Shown here: in pieces, positions 40,688 to 50,646 of the stretch
Layout of the letters: the number at the start of each line of letters is the position of its first letter
How positions within the stretch are numbered: position 1 is the first letter of the stretch
NCBI RefSeq assembly: GCF_014837235.1
Contig: NZ_JACYFT010000001.1
Span: 62,001-126,000, forward strand
Direction: 5' to 3'
DNA from: Limnohabitans radicicola
GTDB taxonomy: Bacteria > Pseudomonadota > Gammaproteobacteria > Burkholderiales > Burkholderiaceae_C
DNA: 64,000 nucleotides
Program-made: the position numbers and the translations under genes
Notes under the pieces: model-generated
Seen by the model: only the letters and a program-made list of their open reading frames with translations
Told to the model about the DNA's origin: nothing
Databases searched by the model: none

Positions 40688-41473
40688 ATGAGAAAAGCCG
40701 ACACCCCCCTGCCCGCCACGCCGACCATCCAGGTCATTGAACGCATCTTCAGCCTGATCGATGTCCTCGCCAGTAAGGAGGAAGCGATTTCCCTGAAAGA
40801 AATCAGCGAAAAAACCGGCCTGCACCCTTCCACCGCTCACCGCATCCTGAACGACCTCACCACTGGCCGCTTTGTCGACCGTCCGCAAGCGGGCAACTAT
40901 CGCCTGGGTATGCGTCTGCTGGAGTTGGGCAACCTCGTCAAGGGCCGACTGAACGTACGCGATGCGGCTTTGGCCCCCATGCGGGATCTGCACAAGCTGA
41001 TCCAGCAACCCGTGAACCTGAGCGTGCGCCAGGGGGACGAAATTGTCTACATCGAACGCGCCTACAGCGAACGCTCGGGCATGCAGGTGGTGCGTGCGAT
41101 TGGTGGCCGTGCCCCACTGCACCTGACATCGGTCGGCAAACTGTTCCTCGCCGCCGACGACCCCATCCGCGTGCGCGCTTACGCAACACGCTCCGGGCTG
41201 GTGGGGCACACCCGCAACAGCATCACCCTGCTGCCCGTGCTCGAGCGCGAATTGTCCCGCGTGCGGCAATACGGCATTGCCCGCGACAACGAAGAATTGG
41301 AACTGGGTGTGCGCTGCATCGCGGCAGGCATTTACGATGACCAGGGCAAATTGCTGGCGGGCTTGTCGATTTCTGCCCCGGCTGACCGCCTGGACGAAGA
41401 GTGGCTGCCCAAATTGCAAGCCACGGCGCAGAGCATTTCAGCCTCACTCGGTCACAACGAACTGCAGGACTGA
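40688..41473 (+). CDS. IclR-family transcription regulator
   Basis: 261 residues. N-terminal winged helix (VIERIFSLIDVLAS, then KTGLHPSTAHRILNDL at about 45-60) and C-terminal effector domain (about 90-255) with the family block RAYATRSGLVGHTRNSIT and ELGVRCIAAGIYDDQG. The effector is unknown, and no catabolic operon is adjacent; the neighbours are bpt and, convergent, pbpG. A hairpin without T-run (41501-41520) lies in the gap to pbpG. Confidence 0.9.
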   Translation: MRKADTPLPATPTIQVIERIFSLIDVLASKEEAISLKEISEKTGLHPSTAHRILNDLTTGRFVDRPQAGNYRLGMRLLELGNLVKGRLNVRDAALAPMRDLHKLIQQPVNLSVRQGDEIVYIERAYSERSGMQVVRAIGGRAPLHLTSVGKLFLAADDPIRVRAYATRSGLVGHTRNSITLLPVLERELSRVRQYGIARDNEELELGVRCIAAGIYDDQGKLLAGLSISAPADRLDEEWLPKLQATAQSISASLGHNELQD

Positions 41474-41528
41474 ATGCGCCCCGCCTGCGCTGGGGACGGC
41501 CTGGCGCGCTCATGCGCCAGCCGTTAGA

Positions 41529-42572
41529 TCACCCTTGGCGGGATGCTGCCACCGGATGACCGGCAGCAGAGCGGTGCGAAGTTTCGATCCAGCGACGAAC
41601 GCGCTCGGCATCGGCAATGCGGCTGAGTTTGCCAGCAGAGTCCAGGAACACCATGATCAACTTGCGACCCGAAACCTGGGCCTGCATGACCAAGCATTGC
41701 CCGGCTTCGGAGATGTAGCCGGTTTTCTGGAGACCGATGTCCCACTGCGGGCTCTTCACCAAGCGGTTGGTGTTGTTGTATTGCAGGGTGCGGTGGCCCA
41801 CTTCGATTTCCCGACCCGGCGAGGTCGACAGCTCACGCAACACAGGCTCTTTGTAGGCTGCCGCCACCAGCGTGGCCAGGTCATGCGCGCTGGACTGGTT
41901 GCGGCTGGACAAGCCCGTGGGTTCCACATAACGGGTGTCGGTCATGCCCAAGCCTTGGGCACGGGCGTTCATGCGCGCGACAAATGTGTCCAAGCCACCC
42001 GGAAAAGTGCGTCCCAAAGCGTGGGCGGCACGGTTCTCACTCGACATCAAGGCGAGATGCAACAAATCACCCCGGCTGAGCACGGAGCCCACGGCCAGAC
42101 GTGAACGGCTGCCTTTTTCAGTGTCCACATCGTCCTGGGTGATGGTGATCATCTCGGACATGGGCAAATTGGCATCAGAGATCACAAGACCCGTCATCAA
42201 TTTGGTCAAGGAAGCGATGGGCAGCACCGCCTGGTCATTTTTGCGCAGCAGCACTTCATGGGTGTCCTGGTCGATCACCAGCGCGACGCTGGAGCGCAAA
42301 TCCAGCGGATCCATGGCAGTGTGCAAGCCGGCGAGTTTGCCAAAGGAAGGGCGCTCTGGCACGGCGGCCATTTTGGCACCACGGGCGGCCTGGCGGTTCT
42401 TGGCCAACGGTTTGGCGGTGGCTGCCTTCTTTTGGGCCTGGGCTGGTTTGCGCTTGTTGGCTGCGTTTTCAGCTTGCGCAGGCAAGCCCATCAACAGGGC
42501 AGCCGAGAGCAAACCCAAGCTGATCACGCGGCCCCAGGGACCCATAGAAAAGGAGGCAAAAGAAAAAGTCAT
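41529..42572 (-). CDS. pbpG: D-alanyl-D-alanine endopeptidase (PBP7 type)
   Basis: Periplasmic peptidase that cuts cross-links in peptidoglycan. Signal segment (ISLGLLSAALLMGLPAQA), a Lys/Ala/Gln-rich linker of about 50 residues, then the S11 transpeptidase fold: SxxK in ASLTKLM, SxN in SSEN, KTG in QKTGYI. Start uncertain: ATG 42572 gives 347 residues and ATG 42545 gives 338; neither has a good ribosome site. The longer frame to 42647 would begin with TTG inside a terminator hairpin and is rejected. Confidence 0.9.
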   Translation of the reverse strand: MTFSFASFSMGPWGRVISLGLLSAALLMGLPAQAENAANKRKPAQAQKKAATAKPLAKNRQAARGAKMAAVPERPSFGKLAGLHTAMDPLDLRSSVALVIDQDTHEVLLRKNDQAVLPIASLTKLMTGLVISDANLPMSEMITITQDDVDTEKGSRSRLAVGSVLSRGDLLHLALMSSENRAAHALGRTFPGGLDTFVARMNARAQGLGMTDTRYVEPTGLSSRNQSSAHDLATLVAAAYKEPVLRELSTSPGREIEVGHRTLQYNNTNRLVKSPQWDIGLQKTGYISEAGQCLVMQAQVSGRKLIMVFLDSAGKLSRIADAERVRRWIETSHRSAAGHPVAASRQG

Positions 42573-42624
42573 GCGCTTGAACAATACAACAAATTCGAAG
42601 GACAAGTCGCAGAGTTTACACATT

Positions 42625-42662
42625 AAAAAAAAGTCGCGCAAGATCAACCACTTGCGCGACTT
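42625..42662 (-). terminator. terminator after leuA
   Basis: On the - strand AAGTCGCGCAAG and CTTGCGCGACTT form a perfect 12-bp stem around an 8-base loop, followed by a run of T. It ends the leuA transcript before pbpG. Confidence 0.93.
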
Positions 42663-42697
42663 TATTGAAGTCGAATGAATGTATTTAAGTACTCATT

Positions 42698-44236
42698 TCA
42701 ACCTTGTGCGGCGACCCGGTCGGCCTTGCTTTGCAGCTTGTTGAGCGCGCTCAGGTAGGCCTTGGCCGATGCCACGACGATGTCGGGGTCAGCACCCACC
42801 CCGTTGACCACGCGGCCGCTGTTTTGCAAACGTACCGTGACCTCGCCCTGGCTTTCGGTGGAGCCACTGATGGCATTGACCGAATACAGGACCATCTCTG
42901 CCCCGCTTTGGACATGCGATTCGATGGCCTTGAGCGAGGCATCCACGGGACCGTTGCCCGAAGACTCGCCCTTGACCTCCTTGCCATCGACCGTGAACAC
43001 GATCGATGCCTGAGGCTGCTCACCGGTCTCACTGTGCTGTGACAGGGACACAAAACCGTACTGCTCTTTTTCACTGGTCACACTCTCGTCACTGACCAGG
43101 GCGAGGATGTCCTCGTCAAAGATTTCGCTCTTGCGGTCGGCCAGTTCCTTGAAACGGGCAAAGGCGTTGTTGATCTCGGTTTCGCTGTCCATCTGCACGC
43201 CCAGGTCCTGCAGGCGCTGCTTGAAGGCGTTGCGCCCGCTGAGTTTGCCCAACACGATTTTGTTGTTGGACCAGCCCACGTCCTCGGCACGCATGATTTC
43301 GTAGGTGTCACGCGCCTTGAGCACACCGTCCTGGTGAATGCCTGAAGCATGCGCAAACGCATTGGCCCCAACCACCGCCTTGTTGGGTTGAACCACAAAG
43401 CCCGTGGTTTGGCTGACCATGCGGCTGGCAGCGACGATGTGCTGCGTGTCGATGCCCACATCAAGCCCGAAATAGTCACGGCGCGTCTTGACGGCCATGA
43501 CCACCTCTTCAAGCGAGCAGTTTCCCGCACGCTCACCCAACCCGTTGATGGTGCACTCGACCTGACGGGCGCCACCGATCTTGACACCCGCGAGCGAGTT
43601 GGCCACCGCCATGCCCAGGTCGTTGTGGCAATGCACAGACCAGATGGCCTTGTCGGAGTTGGGGATGCGCTCGCGCAGGGTTTTGATGAAGTTGCCGTAC
43701 AGCTCGGGCACGGCATAACCCACGGTGTCAGGCACATTGATGGTGGTAGCGCCTTCGGCAATCACCGCCTCGATCACGCGGCACAGGAAGTCCACATCGC
43801 TGCGGTAACCGTCTTCGGGACTAAATTCGATGTCGCCCACCAGGTTGCGTGCAAAGCGCACCGACTGCTTGGCCTGCTCCAGCACCTGGTCAGGCGTCAT
43901 GCGCAGCTTCTTTTCCATGTGCAAGGCCGAAGTGGCAATGAAAGTGTGGATACGCGCGCTGTTGGCGCCCTGCAAGGCTTCTGCTGCCCGCGCAATGTCG
44001 CGGTCATTGGCGCGCGAGAGTGAACAAACGGTCGAATCCTTGATCGCATTGGCGATCGACTGCACAGCCTCAAAATCCCCATTGGAGCTGGCCGCGAAAC
44101 CGGCTTCAATCACGTCCACTCGAAGGCGTTCGAGCTGGCGGGCAATGCGCAGTTTTTCGTCCTTGGTCATGGACGCACCGGGCGACTGCTCGCCATCGCG
44201 CAAGGTCGTGTCAAAAATAATCAATTTGTCAGCCAT
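42698..44236 (-). CDS. leuA: 2-isopropylmalate synthase
   Basis: First committed step of leucine synthesis: acetyl-CoA plus 2-ketoisovalerate. 512 residues. Catalytic HMGL-like barrel starting [13 protein letters not shown] (about 8-20), metal ligands in VHCHNDLG (about 200-207), and a C-terminal leucine-binding regulatory domain (about 390-510). ATG 44236 was chosen: AGGAG is 5 bp before it, while the in-frame GTG at 44242 overlaps that site. The leader contains a leucine attenuator (44278-44384). Lies downstream of pssA on the same strand. Confidence 0.97.
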   Translation of the reverse strand: MADKLIIFDTTLRDGEQSPGASMTKDEKLRIARQLERLRVDVIEAGFAASSNGDFEAVQSIANAIKDSTVCSLSRANDRDIARAAEALQGANSARIHTFIATSALHMEKKLRMTPDQVLEQAKQSVRFARNLVGDIEFSPEDGYRSDVDFLCRVIEAVIAEGATTINVPDTVGYAVPELYGNFIKTLRERIPNSDKAIWSVHCHNDLGMAVANSLAGVKIGGARQVECTINGLGERAGNCSLEEVVMAVKTRRDYFGLDVGIDTQHIVAASRMVSQTTGFVVQPNKAVVGANAFAHASGIHQDGVLKARDTYEIMRAEDVGWSNNKIVLGKLSGRNAFKQRLQDLGVQMDSETEINNAFARFKELADRKSEIFDEDILALVSDESVTSEKEQYGFVSLSQHSETGEQPQASIVFTVDGKEVKGESSGNGPVDASLKAIESHVQSGAEMVLYSVNAISGSTESQGEVTVRLQNSGRVVNGVGADPDIVVASAKAYLSALNKLQSKADRVAAQG

Positions 44237-44277
44237 GTTCACTCCTGGTCAATACCCGCAAATCCATGCACCAATGC

Positions 44278-44310
44278 AAAAGGCCCGTTGCGGATGGCAT
44301 ACGGGCCTTT
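44278..44310 (-). promoter_or_regulatory. leuA attenuator terminator hairpin
   Basis: On the - strand AAAGGCCCGT and ACGGGCCTTT form a 10-bp stem with a 12-base loop, followed by TTTTGC. It sits between the leucine-rich leader peptide and leuA. The 5' arm (GCCCGT) can pair instead with ACGGGC inside the leader peptide coding region (44342-44347), giving a competing antiterminator. The T-run is short, so some readthrough is expected. Confidence 0.82.
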
Positions 44311-44330
44311 AGGGAAAATGTTCGCGTGCG

Positions 44331-44384
44331 CTACAGATCCCGCCCGTGGGGCGTTAGCAGTAGAGCCAGCAATTCAAATTTCAT
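44331..44384 (-). CDS. leuL: leuA leader peptide
   Basis: A 17-codon frame: M K F E L L A L L L T P H G R D L, stop TAG. Six of 17 residues are Leu, five of them within six codons (LLALLL). It lies upstream of a terminator hairpin (44278-44310) and leuA. Expected mechanism, from known leu operon attenuation: when Leu-tRNA is scarce the ribosome stalls on the Leu codons and the segment at 44342-44347 pairs with the terminator 5' arm, so leuA is transcribed; with ample leucine the ribosome reaches the stop codon, covers that segment, and the terminator forms. No clear ribosome site is visible. Confidence 0.8.
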   Translation of the reverse strand: MKFELLALLLTPHGRDL

Positions 44385-44432
44385 GTATTCACTTTAGCAC
44401 AAATCAAAACGCCTTCTGTCCTGCACACGACA

Positions 44433-45248
44433 TCACTGGTGCAGGCCCCGCTCATCGGGCTCGTCGGTGGATGTGCTGATCATGCTGGTGGGCTCGCCCT
44501 TGGCTTTGCGCCAGACATAAATCACATAGCCGCTCAGGCTGTAACCCACAAACAAGGCAAACAAGACCGTAGGCGGGTCAATGTTCACGACCGCGATGCC
44601 CAAAGCCACCAGCACGATGGAGGCAAATGGCACACTTTTCTTCATGTGCATGTCCTTGAAACTGTAGAACGGCACATTGGTCACCATGGTCAGACCCGCA
44701 AACAAGGCCACTGCAAACATCCACCAGGCCACACTGTGCGGATCGATGGCATTTTCTGTCGCGATCCAGATGAAGCCTGTGACCAGCGCTGCCGCCGCAG
44801 GCGAAGGCAAACCCTGAAAATAACGTTTGTCAACGACTGCGGTGTTCACATTGAAGCGGGCCAGGCGCAAAGCCGCGCAAGCGCAATAAACAAAAGCGGC
44901 AATCCAGCCCCAGCGGCCCAGGTTCTTCAGTGCCCAGACATAAGAGATCAGGGCCGGAGCGGCGCCAAAGGACACCATGTCGGACAGGGAGTCCATCTGC
45001 TCACCAAAAGCGCTTTGGGTGTTGGTCATGCGGGCCACACGGCCGTCCAGGCTGTCGAGCACCATGGCGCTGAAAATACCGACCGTTGCCAGGTCAAAGC
45101 GCCCGTTCATGGCCATCACCACCGCGTAAAAACCGGCAAACAAGGCTGCCAGCGTGATCATGTTGGGCAGCATGTAGATGCCCTTGGAGGGCTTGCGCGG
45201 TCGGGGCGCCGTGTCCACATCGTCTGGCGAATCAATTCGGTTGTTCAT
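44433..45248 (-). CDS. pssA: CDP-diacylglycerol--serine O-phosphatidyltransferase
   Basis: Makes phosphatidylserine, the precursor of phosphatidylethanolamine. 271 residues with about seven membrane segments. CDP-alcohol phosphotransferase motif D-G-x2-A-R-x8-G-x3-D-x3-D is seen from DSLDGRVAR (about 66) to GEQMDSLSDMVSFG. This is the membrane-bound subclass II type. AGGA 7 bp before the ATG. Lies between ilvC (133 bp, with a terminator) and leuA, a common Burkholderiales order. Confidence 0.95.
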   Translation of the reverse strand: MNNRIDSPDDVDTAPRPRKPSKGIYMLPNMITLAALFAGFYAVVMAMNGRFDLATVGIFSAMVLDSLDGRVARMTNTQSAFGEQMDSLSDMVSFGAAPALISYVWALKNLGRWGWIAAFVYCACAALRLARFNVNTAVVDKRYFQGLPSPAAAALVTGFIWIATENAIDPHSVAWWMFAVALFAGLTMVTNVPFYSFKDMHMKKSVPFASIVLVALGIAVVNIDPPTVLFALFVGYSLSGYVIYVWRKAKGEPTSMISTSTDEPDERGLHQ

Positions 45249-45334
45249 CGTCTTGTCCTGTCAGGATTCGGCCACATCCGTCGCCGAAAAAAAGGGGAGC
45301 AACCCCGATTGGAGACTGTGAGTGTAGCCCCCAT

Positions 45335-45360
45335 GAAAAAAGGCCACCTCAGTGGCCTTT
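45335..45360 (-). terminator. terminator after ilvC
   Basis: On the - strand AAAGGCCAC / GTGGCCTTT with a 4-base loop, then TTTC. It separates ilvBNC from pssA-leuA. Confidence 0.85.
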
Positions 45361-45381
45361 TCCCGATTTGCCAAATGCAGA

Positions 45382-46431
<1,050 letters not shown>

Positions 46432-46437
46432 TTAAGT

Positions 46438-46929
46438 TTAGACGCGCAGGATGCGCTCGCCGCGCCCGATACCGCATGCACCTGTGCGCACGGTCTCCAA
46501 AATGGCACTGCGGTCGATCGCCTCCAAAAAGGCGTCGTTCTTGGACTGGTCACCGGTCAGCTCAATCGTATAGCTCTTGTCGGTGACATCGATCACACGG
46601 CCACGGAAGATGTCGGCCATGCGTTTCATTTCTTCGCGTTCCTTGCCCACGGCGCGCACCTTCACGAGCATCAGCTCGCGCTCGGTGTAGGCACCTTCGG
46701 TCAGGTCCACCACCTTCACCACCTCGATCAGGCGGTTCAGGTGCTTGGTGATCTGCTCGATCACATCGTCAGACCCAGTGGTCTGGATGGTCATGCGCGA
46801 CAGGCTCGGGTCTTCGGTCGGGGCCACCGTCAATGACTCGATGTTGTACCCACGGGCCGAGAACAAACCCACGACGCGTGACAGGGCACCGGCTTCGTTT
46901 TCAATCAATACAGCAATGATGTGTTTCAT
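46438..46929 (-). CDS. ilvN: acetolactate synthase small (regulatory) subunit
   Basis: Regulatory subunit that gives valine feedback control. 163 residues. N-terminal ACT domain (IIAVLIENEAGALSRVVGLF) and a C-terminal ACT-like domain. ATG 46929 begins 2 bp after the ilvB stop; an in-frame GTG at 46935 would overlap it. GGAGG lies 10 bp before the ATG. It is the ilvH/ilvN type of ~160 residues. Confidence 0.96.
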   Translation of the reverse strand: MKHIIAVLIENEAGALSRVVGLFSARGYNIESLTVAPTEDPSLSRMTIQTTGSDDVIEQITKHLNRLIEVVKVVDLTEGAYTERELMLVKVRAVGKEREEMKRMADIFRGRVIDVTDKSYTIELTGDQSKNDAFLEAIDRSAILETVRTGACGIGRGERILRV

Positions 46930-46931
46930 GA

Positions 46932-48695
46932 TCACAGGTCCTCCGCACCCAGCAGCATCTCGGTGATGCCTTTGCCCGCCTGCACCATCGGGAACACGTT
47001 TTCCGTCGGGTCAGTCCGGAAATCCATGAACACTGTGCGGTCCTTGAGCTTGCGCGCTTCGATCAGCGCACCTTCTACGTCTTCCGGACGCTCAATCAGC
47101 ATGCCTACATGGCCATAAGCCTCGGCCAACTTCACAAAATCCGGCAAGGCATCCATGTAGCTGTGGCTGTAACGGCCGGAATACTCGATTTCCTGCCACT
47201 GGCGCACCATGCCCAGGTAACGGTTGTTGAGCGAGAGGATCTTGATCGGGGTGTTGTACTGCAGGCAGGTCGACAGTTCCTGGATACACATCTGCACCGA
47301 GCCTTCACCCGTGACGCAAAACACTTCGCTGTCGGGCTTGGCCAGTTTGATGCCCATGGCGTAGGGGATGCCCACACCCATGGTGCCCAGACCACCGGAG
47401 TTGATCCATCGACGCGGCTCGTCAAACTTGTAATACTGGGCCGCAAACATCTGGTGTTGTCCCACATCTGAAGTGATGTAGGTGTCGGTCCCACGGGTCA
47501 TGTTCCACAGGGTTTCGACCACCATCTGGGGTTTGATCACCTGGGTGTTGCCGCGGTCGTACTTCATGCAGTCACGCGAGCGCCAGCCTTCGATCGTGTC
47601 CCACCAGCCCTTGAGGGCTGCGGCATCGGGTTTGAGACCGGATTCACGGATCATGCCCATGAGTTCGGTCAGCACATCTTTGACGTCGCCCACGATGGGC
47701 ACGTCGACCTTGACGCGCTTGGAGATGCTCGAAGGGTCGATGTCGATATGGATGATCTTGCGCTCGACCGAAGCGAAGTGCTTCGGATTGCCAATCACGC
47801 GGTCGTCAAAACGGGCACCGACGGCCAGCAACACATCGCAGTTTTGCATCGCGTTGTTGGCTTCGAGGGTGCCGTGCATGCCCAACATGCCCAGGAATCG
47901 GCGGTCGGTGGCCGGAAAGGCACCCAGGCCCATCAGGGTGTTGGTCACCGGGAAGTTCAGCATGTCCACCAGCGCGCGCAACTCGCCGCTGGCTTCGCTC
48001 ATGAGCACCCCACCGCCGGTGTAAATGTAGGGGCGCTTGGCCGACATCAACAGCTGCAGGGCCTTACGGATCTGACCACCATGGCCTTTGCGCACCGGGT
48101 TGTACGAACGCATTTCGACAGCTTCGGGGTAACCGGTGAACAGCGCCTTGTTGAACGACACATCTTTCGGAATGTCCACCACCACAGGGCCGGGACGGCC
48201 GCTGCGGGCGATGTGGAAGGCCTTTTTCATGACTTCCGCAATGTCACGGGCGTCCTTGACCAGGAAGTTGTGCTTGACGATGGGGCGGGTGATGCCCACG
48301 GTGTCGCATTCCTGGAAAGCATCGAGGCCGATGGCCGCAGTGGGCACTTGCCCGCTGATGATGACCATGGGGATGCTGTCCATGTAAGCCGTGGCAATGC
48401 CGGTCACGGCATTGGTCAGGCCGGGCCCCGAGGTGACGAGGGCCACGCCCACCTCGCCTGTCGCGCGGGCAAAGCCGTCGGCTGCATGCACTGCGGCCTG
48501 CTCATGGCGCACCAGCACATGCTGGATGGTGTCTTGTTTGTAGAAAGCGTCGTAAATGTGAAGAACGGCACCGCCGGGGTAACCCCAGATGTACTGCACG
48601 TTTTCAGCCTGAAGCGCCTTGACGAGGATTTCTGCGCCACGCAACTCTAGCGCGCCCGCAGGGACAGATGCCGTGTCGGCCTTGTTCATTTCCAT
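46932..48695 (-). CDS. ilvB: acetolactate synthase large (catalytic) subunit
   Basis: ThDP/FAD enzyme making acetolactate or acetohydroxybutyrate. 587 residues. N-terminal PYR domain (GYPGGAVLHIYDA, catalytic Glu in LVRHEQAAVHAA), a central FAD-binding domain (about 215-370), and a C-terminal PP domain (GDSEVFC-like region, NNRYLGMVRQWQ). ATG 48695 is taken; a TTG at 48701 and an ATG at 48689 are also in frame. The ~260 bp upstream show no convincing attenuator, although a GGTGCCC/GGGCACC long-range inverted repeat is there. Confidence 0.97.
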   Translation of the reverse strand: MEMNKADTASVPAGALELRGAEILVKALQAENVQYIWGYPGGAVLHIYDAFYKQDTIQHVLVRHEQAAVHAADGFARATGEVGVALVTSGPGLTNAVTGIATAYMDSIPMVIISGQVPTAAIGLDAFQECDTVGITRPIVKHNFLVKDARDIAEVMKKAFHIARSGRPGPVVVDIPKDVSFNKALFTGYPEAVEMRSYNPVRKGHGGQIRKALQLLMSAKRPYIYTGGGVLMSEASGELRALVDMLNFPVTNTLMGLGAFPATDRRFLGMLGMHGTLEANNAMQNCDVLLAVGARFDDRVIGNPKHFASVERKIIHIDIDPSSISKRVKVDVPIVGDVKDVLTELMGMIRESGLKPDAAALKGWWDTIEGWRSRDCMKYDRGNTQVIKPQMVVETLWNMTRGTDTYITSDVGQHQMFAAQYYKFDEPRRWINSGGLGTMGVGIPYAMGIKLAKPDSEVFCVTGEGSVQMCIQELSTCLQYNTPIKILSLNNRYLGMVRQWQEIEYSGRYSHSYMDALPDFVKLAEAYGHVGMLIERPEDVEGALIEARKLKDRTVFMDFRTDPTENVFPMVQAGKGITEMLLGAEDL

Positions 48696-48960
48696 ATTCA
48701 ACCTTTGTGAATTTCTCTAACGAAAAACCTTGGGTGCCCCTGGACTCGACTCTTGTGGAGTGGCTTTGGGACTTGAGACCACAGACATGGGCACCAAACT
48801 GTAAAAGTGCCGGACGGTGATCCGTTTGCTTTTTTTCAATTGCAATCTCGGATTATCGCATTGTTGGACGCCGGGGCCTTTTCCGCATACGCCAGACCAA
48901 AGCACGGATGCCATAATTGCCCACTACCGAACACGCTGCTGCGCAAAGGCATCTCCCAAC

Positions 48961-49527
48961 TTGGCCACCGACAAAGAACTTTCGGACTTTCTCAAGGAAA
49001 CCGAAAAAAAAGCCTTCAAACGCACGTATTACCACGTGCGCAATGAAGACGCGGCCCTGGACATCCTGCAAGACAGCATGATCAAGCTGTCCACCCACTA
49101 TGCGGACAAACCGGCAGCCGAGCTGCCGCTGCTGTTCCAGCGGATCCTGTCCAACACCACACTGGACTGGTTTCGGCGCCAAAAAACACGCAACGCGCTC
49201 TTTTCCAACCTGTCCGATTTCACATCGCAAGATGACGGTGAGAATTTTGACTTGCTCGACATCAATGCCACCGACAGCCCCCACGGGGTGGGCGAGAGTG
49301 CAGAGCAATGGACTGGCCGCCTGCAAACCATGCAGCAAATCGAATCTGCGGTGATGGATTTACCCGCGCGTCAACGGGAAGCCTTCCTGCTGCGTTACTG
49401 GGAAGAGTTGGATGTGGCAGAAACCGCCGCCGTCATGGGTTGCACGGAAGGCAGTGTCAAGACACATTGCTCCCGCGCCATCCAGGCCTTGAACAAGGCG
49501 CTCACCGCTCAGGGAATCAAAACATGA
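48961..49527 (+). CDS. ECF-type RNA polymerase sigma factor
   Basis: 188 residues from the proposed TTG start. Region 2 (KRTYYHVRNEDAALDILQDSMIKL, shown from about residue 21) and region 4 helix-turn-helix (LPARQREAFLLRYWEELDVAE, then GCTEGSVKTHCSRAIQAL) are clear; region 3 is absent, as in ECF factors. The start is uncertain: the frame is open to 48817, but homology-like sequence begins at ATDKELSDFL. It directly precedes a membrane protein (DUF3619) by 4 bases of overlap, the usual position of an anti-sigma factor. Confidence 0.85.
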   Translation: MATDKELSDFLKETEKKAFKRTYYHVRNEDAALDILQDSMIKLSTHYADKPAAELPLLFQRILSNTTLDWFRRQKTRNALFSNLSDFTSQDDGENFDLLDINATDSPHGVGESAEQWTGRLQTMQQIESAVMDLPARQREAFLLRYWEELDVAETAAVMGCTEGSVKTHCSRAIQALNKALTAQGIKT

Positions 49528-49973
49528 AAACACAAGACCTCACCGCGCAACACGACCCGATGGACCTGTTGGGCCAGCAATTGGCTCAGGCTTTGACACG
49601 CCACAGCAGCGATCTGCCTCACGATGTGAGTGAGCGGCTGCGTTTTGCCCGCCAGCAAGCCATGGCTGTACGCAAGCCGGACATGGCTCCGGCACTGCTG
49701 GGCATTCGCCAGTCCAACGGCAGCCTGACCCTGGCAGGCCCGCCCAGCGAAGGTCTGAACCTCTGGAACATCCTCGGCTCGGCCTTGCCCCTGATCGCCT
49801 TGGTGGCGGGCTTGGTCACCGTCAGCTGGATCAACCGTGAAAACACGGTGGCGGAGCTGGCCGCCGTCGACTCGGCACTGCTGGTCGATGAATTGCCGCC
49901 AGCGGCCTACACCGATCCTGGCTTTGCACAGTTTTTGAAACAAGGTCTGGGCGAAGCCAAATCGAATGACTGA
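49524..49973 (+). CDS. DUF3619-type membrane protein, possible anti-sigma factor
   Basis: 149 residues. Cytoplasmic N-terminal ~85 residues with conserved-looking LGQQLAQALTRHSSDLPHDV and ERLRFARQQAM, then one membrane segment (ALPLIALVAGLVTVSWI, about 86-102) and a ~45-residue periplasmic end. Overlaps the sigma factor gene by 4 bases and DUF3106 by 8. Topology (N-in, single pass, sigma partner upstream) is that of an anti-sigma factor; this is inference, and I know of no experimental work on the family. Confidence 0.75.
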   Translation: MKTQDLTAQHDPMDLLGQQLAQALTRHSSDLPHDVSERLRFARQQAMAVRKPDMAPALLGIRQSNGSLTLAGPPSEGLNLWNILGSALPLIALVAGLVTVSWINRENTVAELAAVDSALLVDELPPAAYTDPGFAQFLKQGLGEAKSND

Positions 49974-50646
49974 GTCCGCTGCCCTGTTCAGATGCCGTCG
50001 CTTGGCAGCCCCGCTGACGCTGGGTCTGGCCTTGTTCTGCATGCCTATCGGCATGTGCTGGGCCCAAAATGCGCCAGCTTCTACGACCCAGAGCCCGCCA
50101 TCCAGCAATGGCTGGCAGCAGTTGTCCGCCAAAGAAAAACGCGCTCTGGCCCCTCTGGCATCGCGCTGGGGTGAGCTGTCTGAAATTCAGAAAGGCAAAT
50201 GGATCGCCATTTCCCAGAATTTTGACCAACTCTCTGCGGCAGAAAAATCCGTCATGCATGCCCGCATGACGGACTGGGTGAACCTCAGCCCGGTACAACG
50301 CAATCAGGCCCGACTGAACTTCAACGCTGCACAAAACCTGCCCAAGGACGAGAAAAAGGCCAAGTGGGACGAATACCAGTCCTTGAGCCCCGAGCAAAAG
50401 CGGCAGCTGTCTGCGGTCAACCAGGGCCCGGCCAAGACCACAGCGCCCAGCTCCAAACCGGCCAATGCAGAACGCTTGGTGGCTCCTCCACCGGCATGGC
50501 AAAGCAGCCCTGCAGCCGCGCCCCCATCCAGAGCCCCGATCGATAAAAAGACCTTGCTGCCGATCCCGATCCCCGGCGAAACACCCAGCAAGCCAGCGCC
50601 AACGTCACCCGACGCATCCAGCCCACGCGACGACACCGCGTCATGA
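49966..50646 (+). CDS. DUF3106-type periplasmic protein
   Basis: 226 residues. Signal peptide of ~34 residues (LTLGLALFCMPIGMCWAQ). The mature part repeats a helical unit, W-x-x-L-S-x-x-x-K/Q (LSAKEKRALAPLASRWGEL, LSPVQRNQARLNF, LSPEQKRQL), spaced about 20 residues, reminiscent of the LTxxQ repeats of Spy/CpxP-type stress proteins. A Pro/Ser/Ala-rich C-terminal ~80 residues looks disordered. Overlaps its neighbours on both sides, so it is part of one operon with the sigma factor. Function unknown. Confidence 0.75.
   Translation: MTESAALFRCRRLAAPLTLGLALFCMPIGMCWAQNAPASTTQSPPSSNGWQQLSAKEKRALAPLASRWGELSEIQKGKWIAISQNFDQLSAAEKSVMHARMTDWVNLSPVQRNQARLNFNAAQNLPKDEKKAKWDEYQSLSPEQKRQLSAVNQGPAKTTAPSSKPANAERLVAPPPAWQSSPAAAPPSRAPIDKKTLLPIPIPGETPSKPAPTSPDASSPRDDTAS

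Noticed and set aside
41501..41520. Hairpin CTGGCGC/GCGCCAG between iclR-type gene and pbpG
   Set aside because: A real inverted repeat but without a T-run, so it was not called as a terminator.
48702..48960. Possible attenuator before ilvB: a short frame starting MSVVSS and a long inverted repeat GGTGCCC/GGGCACC
   Set aside because: Only two adjacent Val codons, no Leu/Ile run, a loop of about 50 bases and no clean stem before the T-run, unlike the leuA leader.
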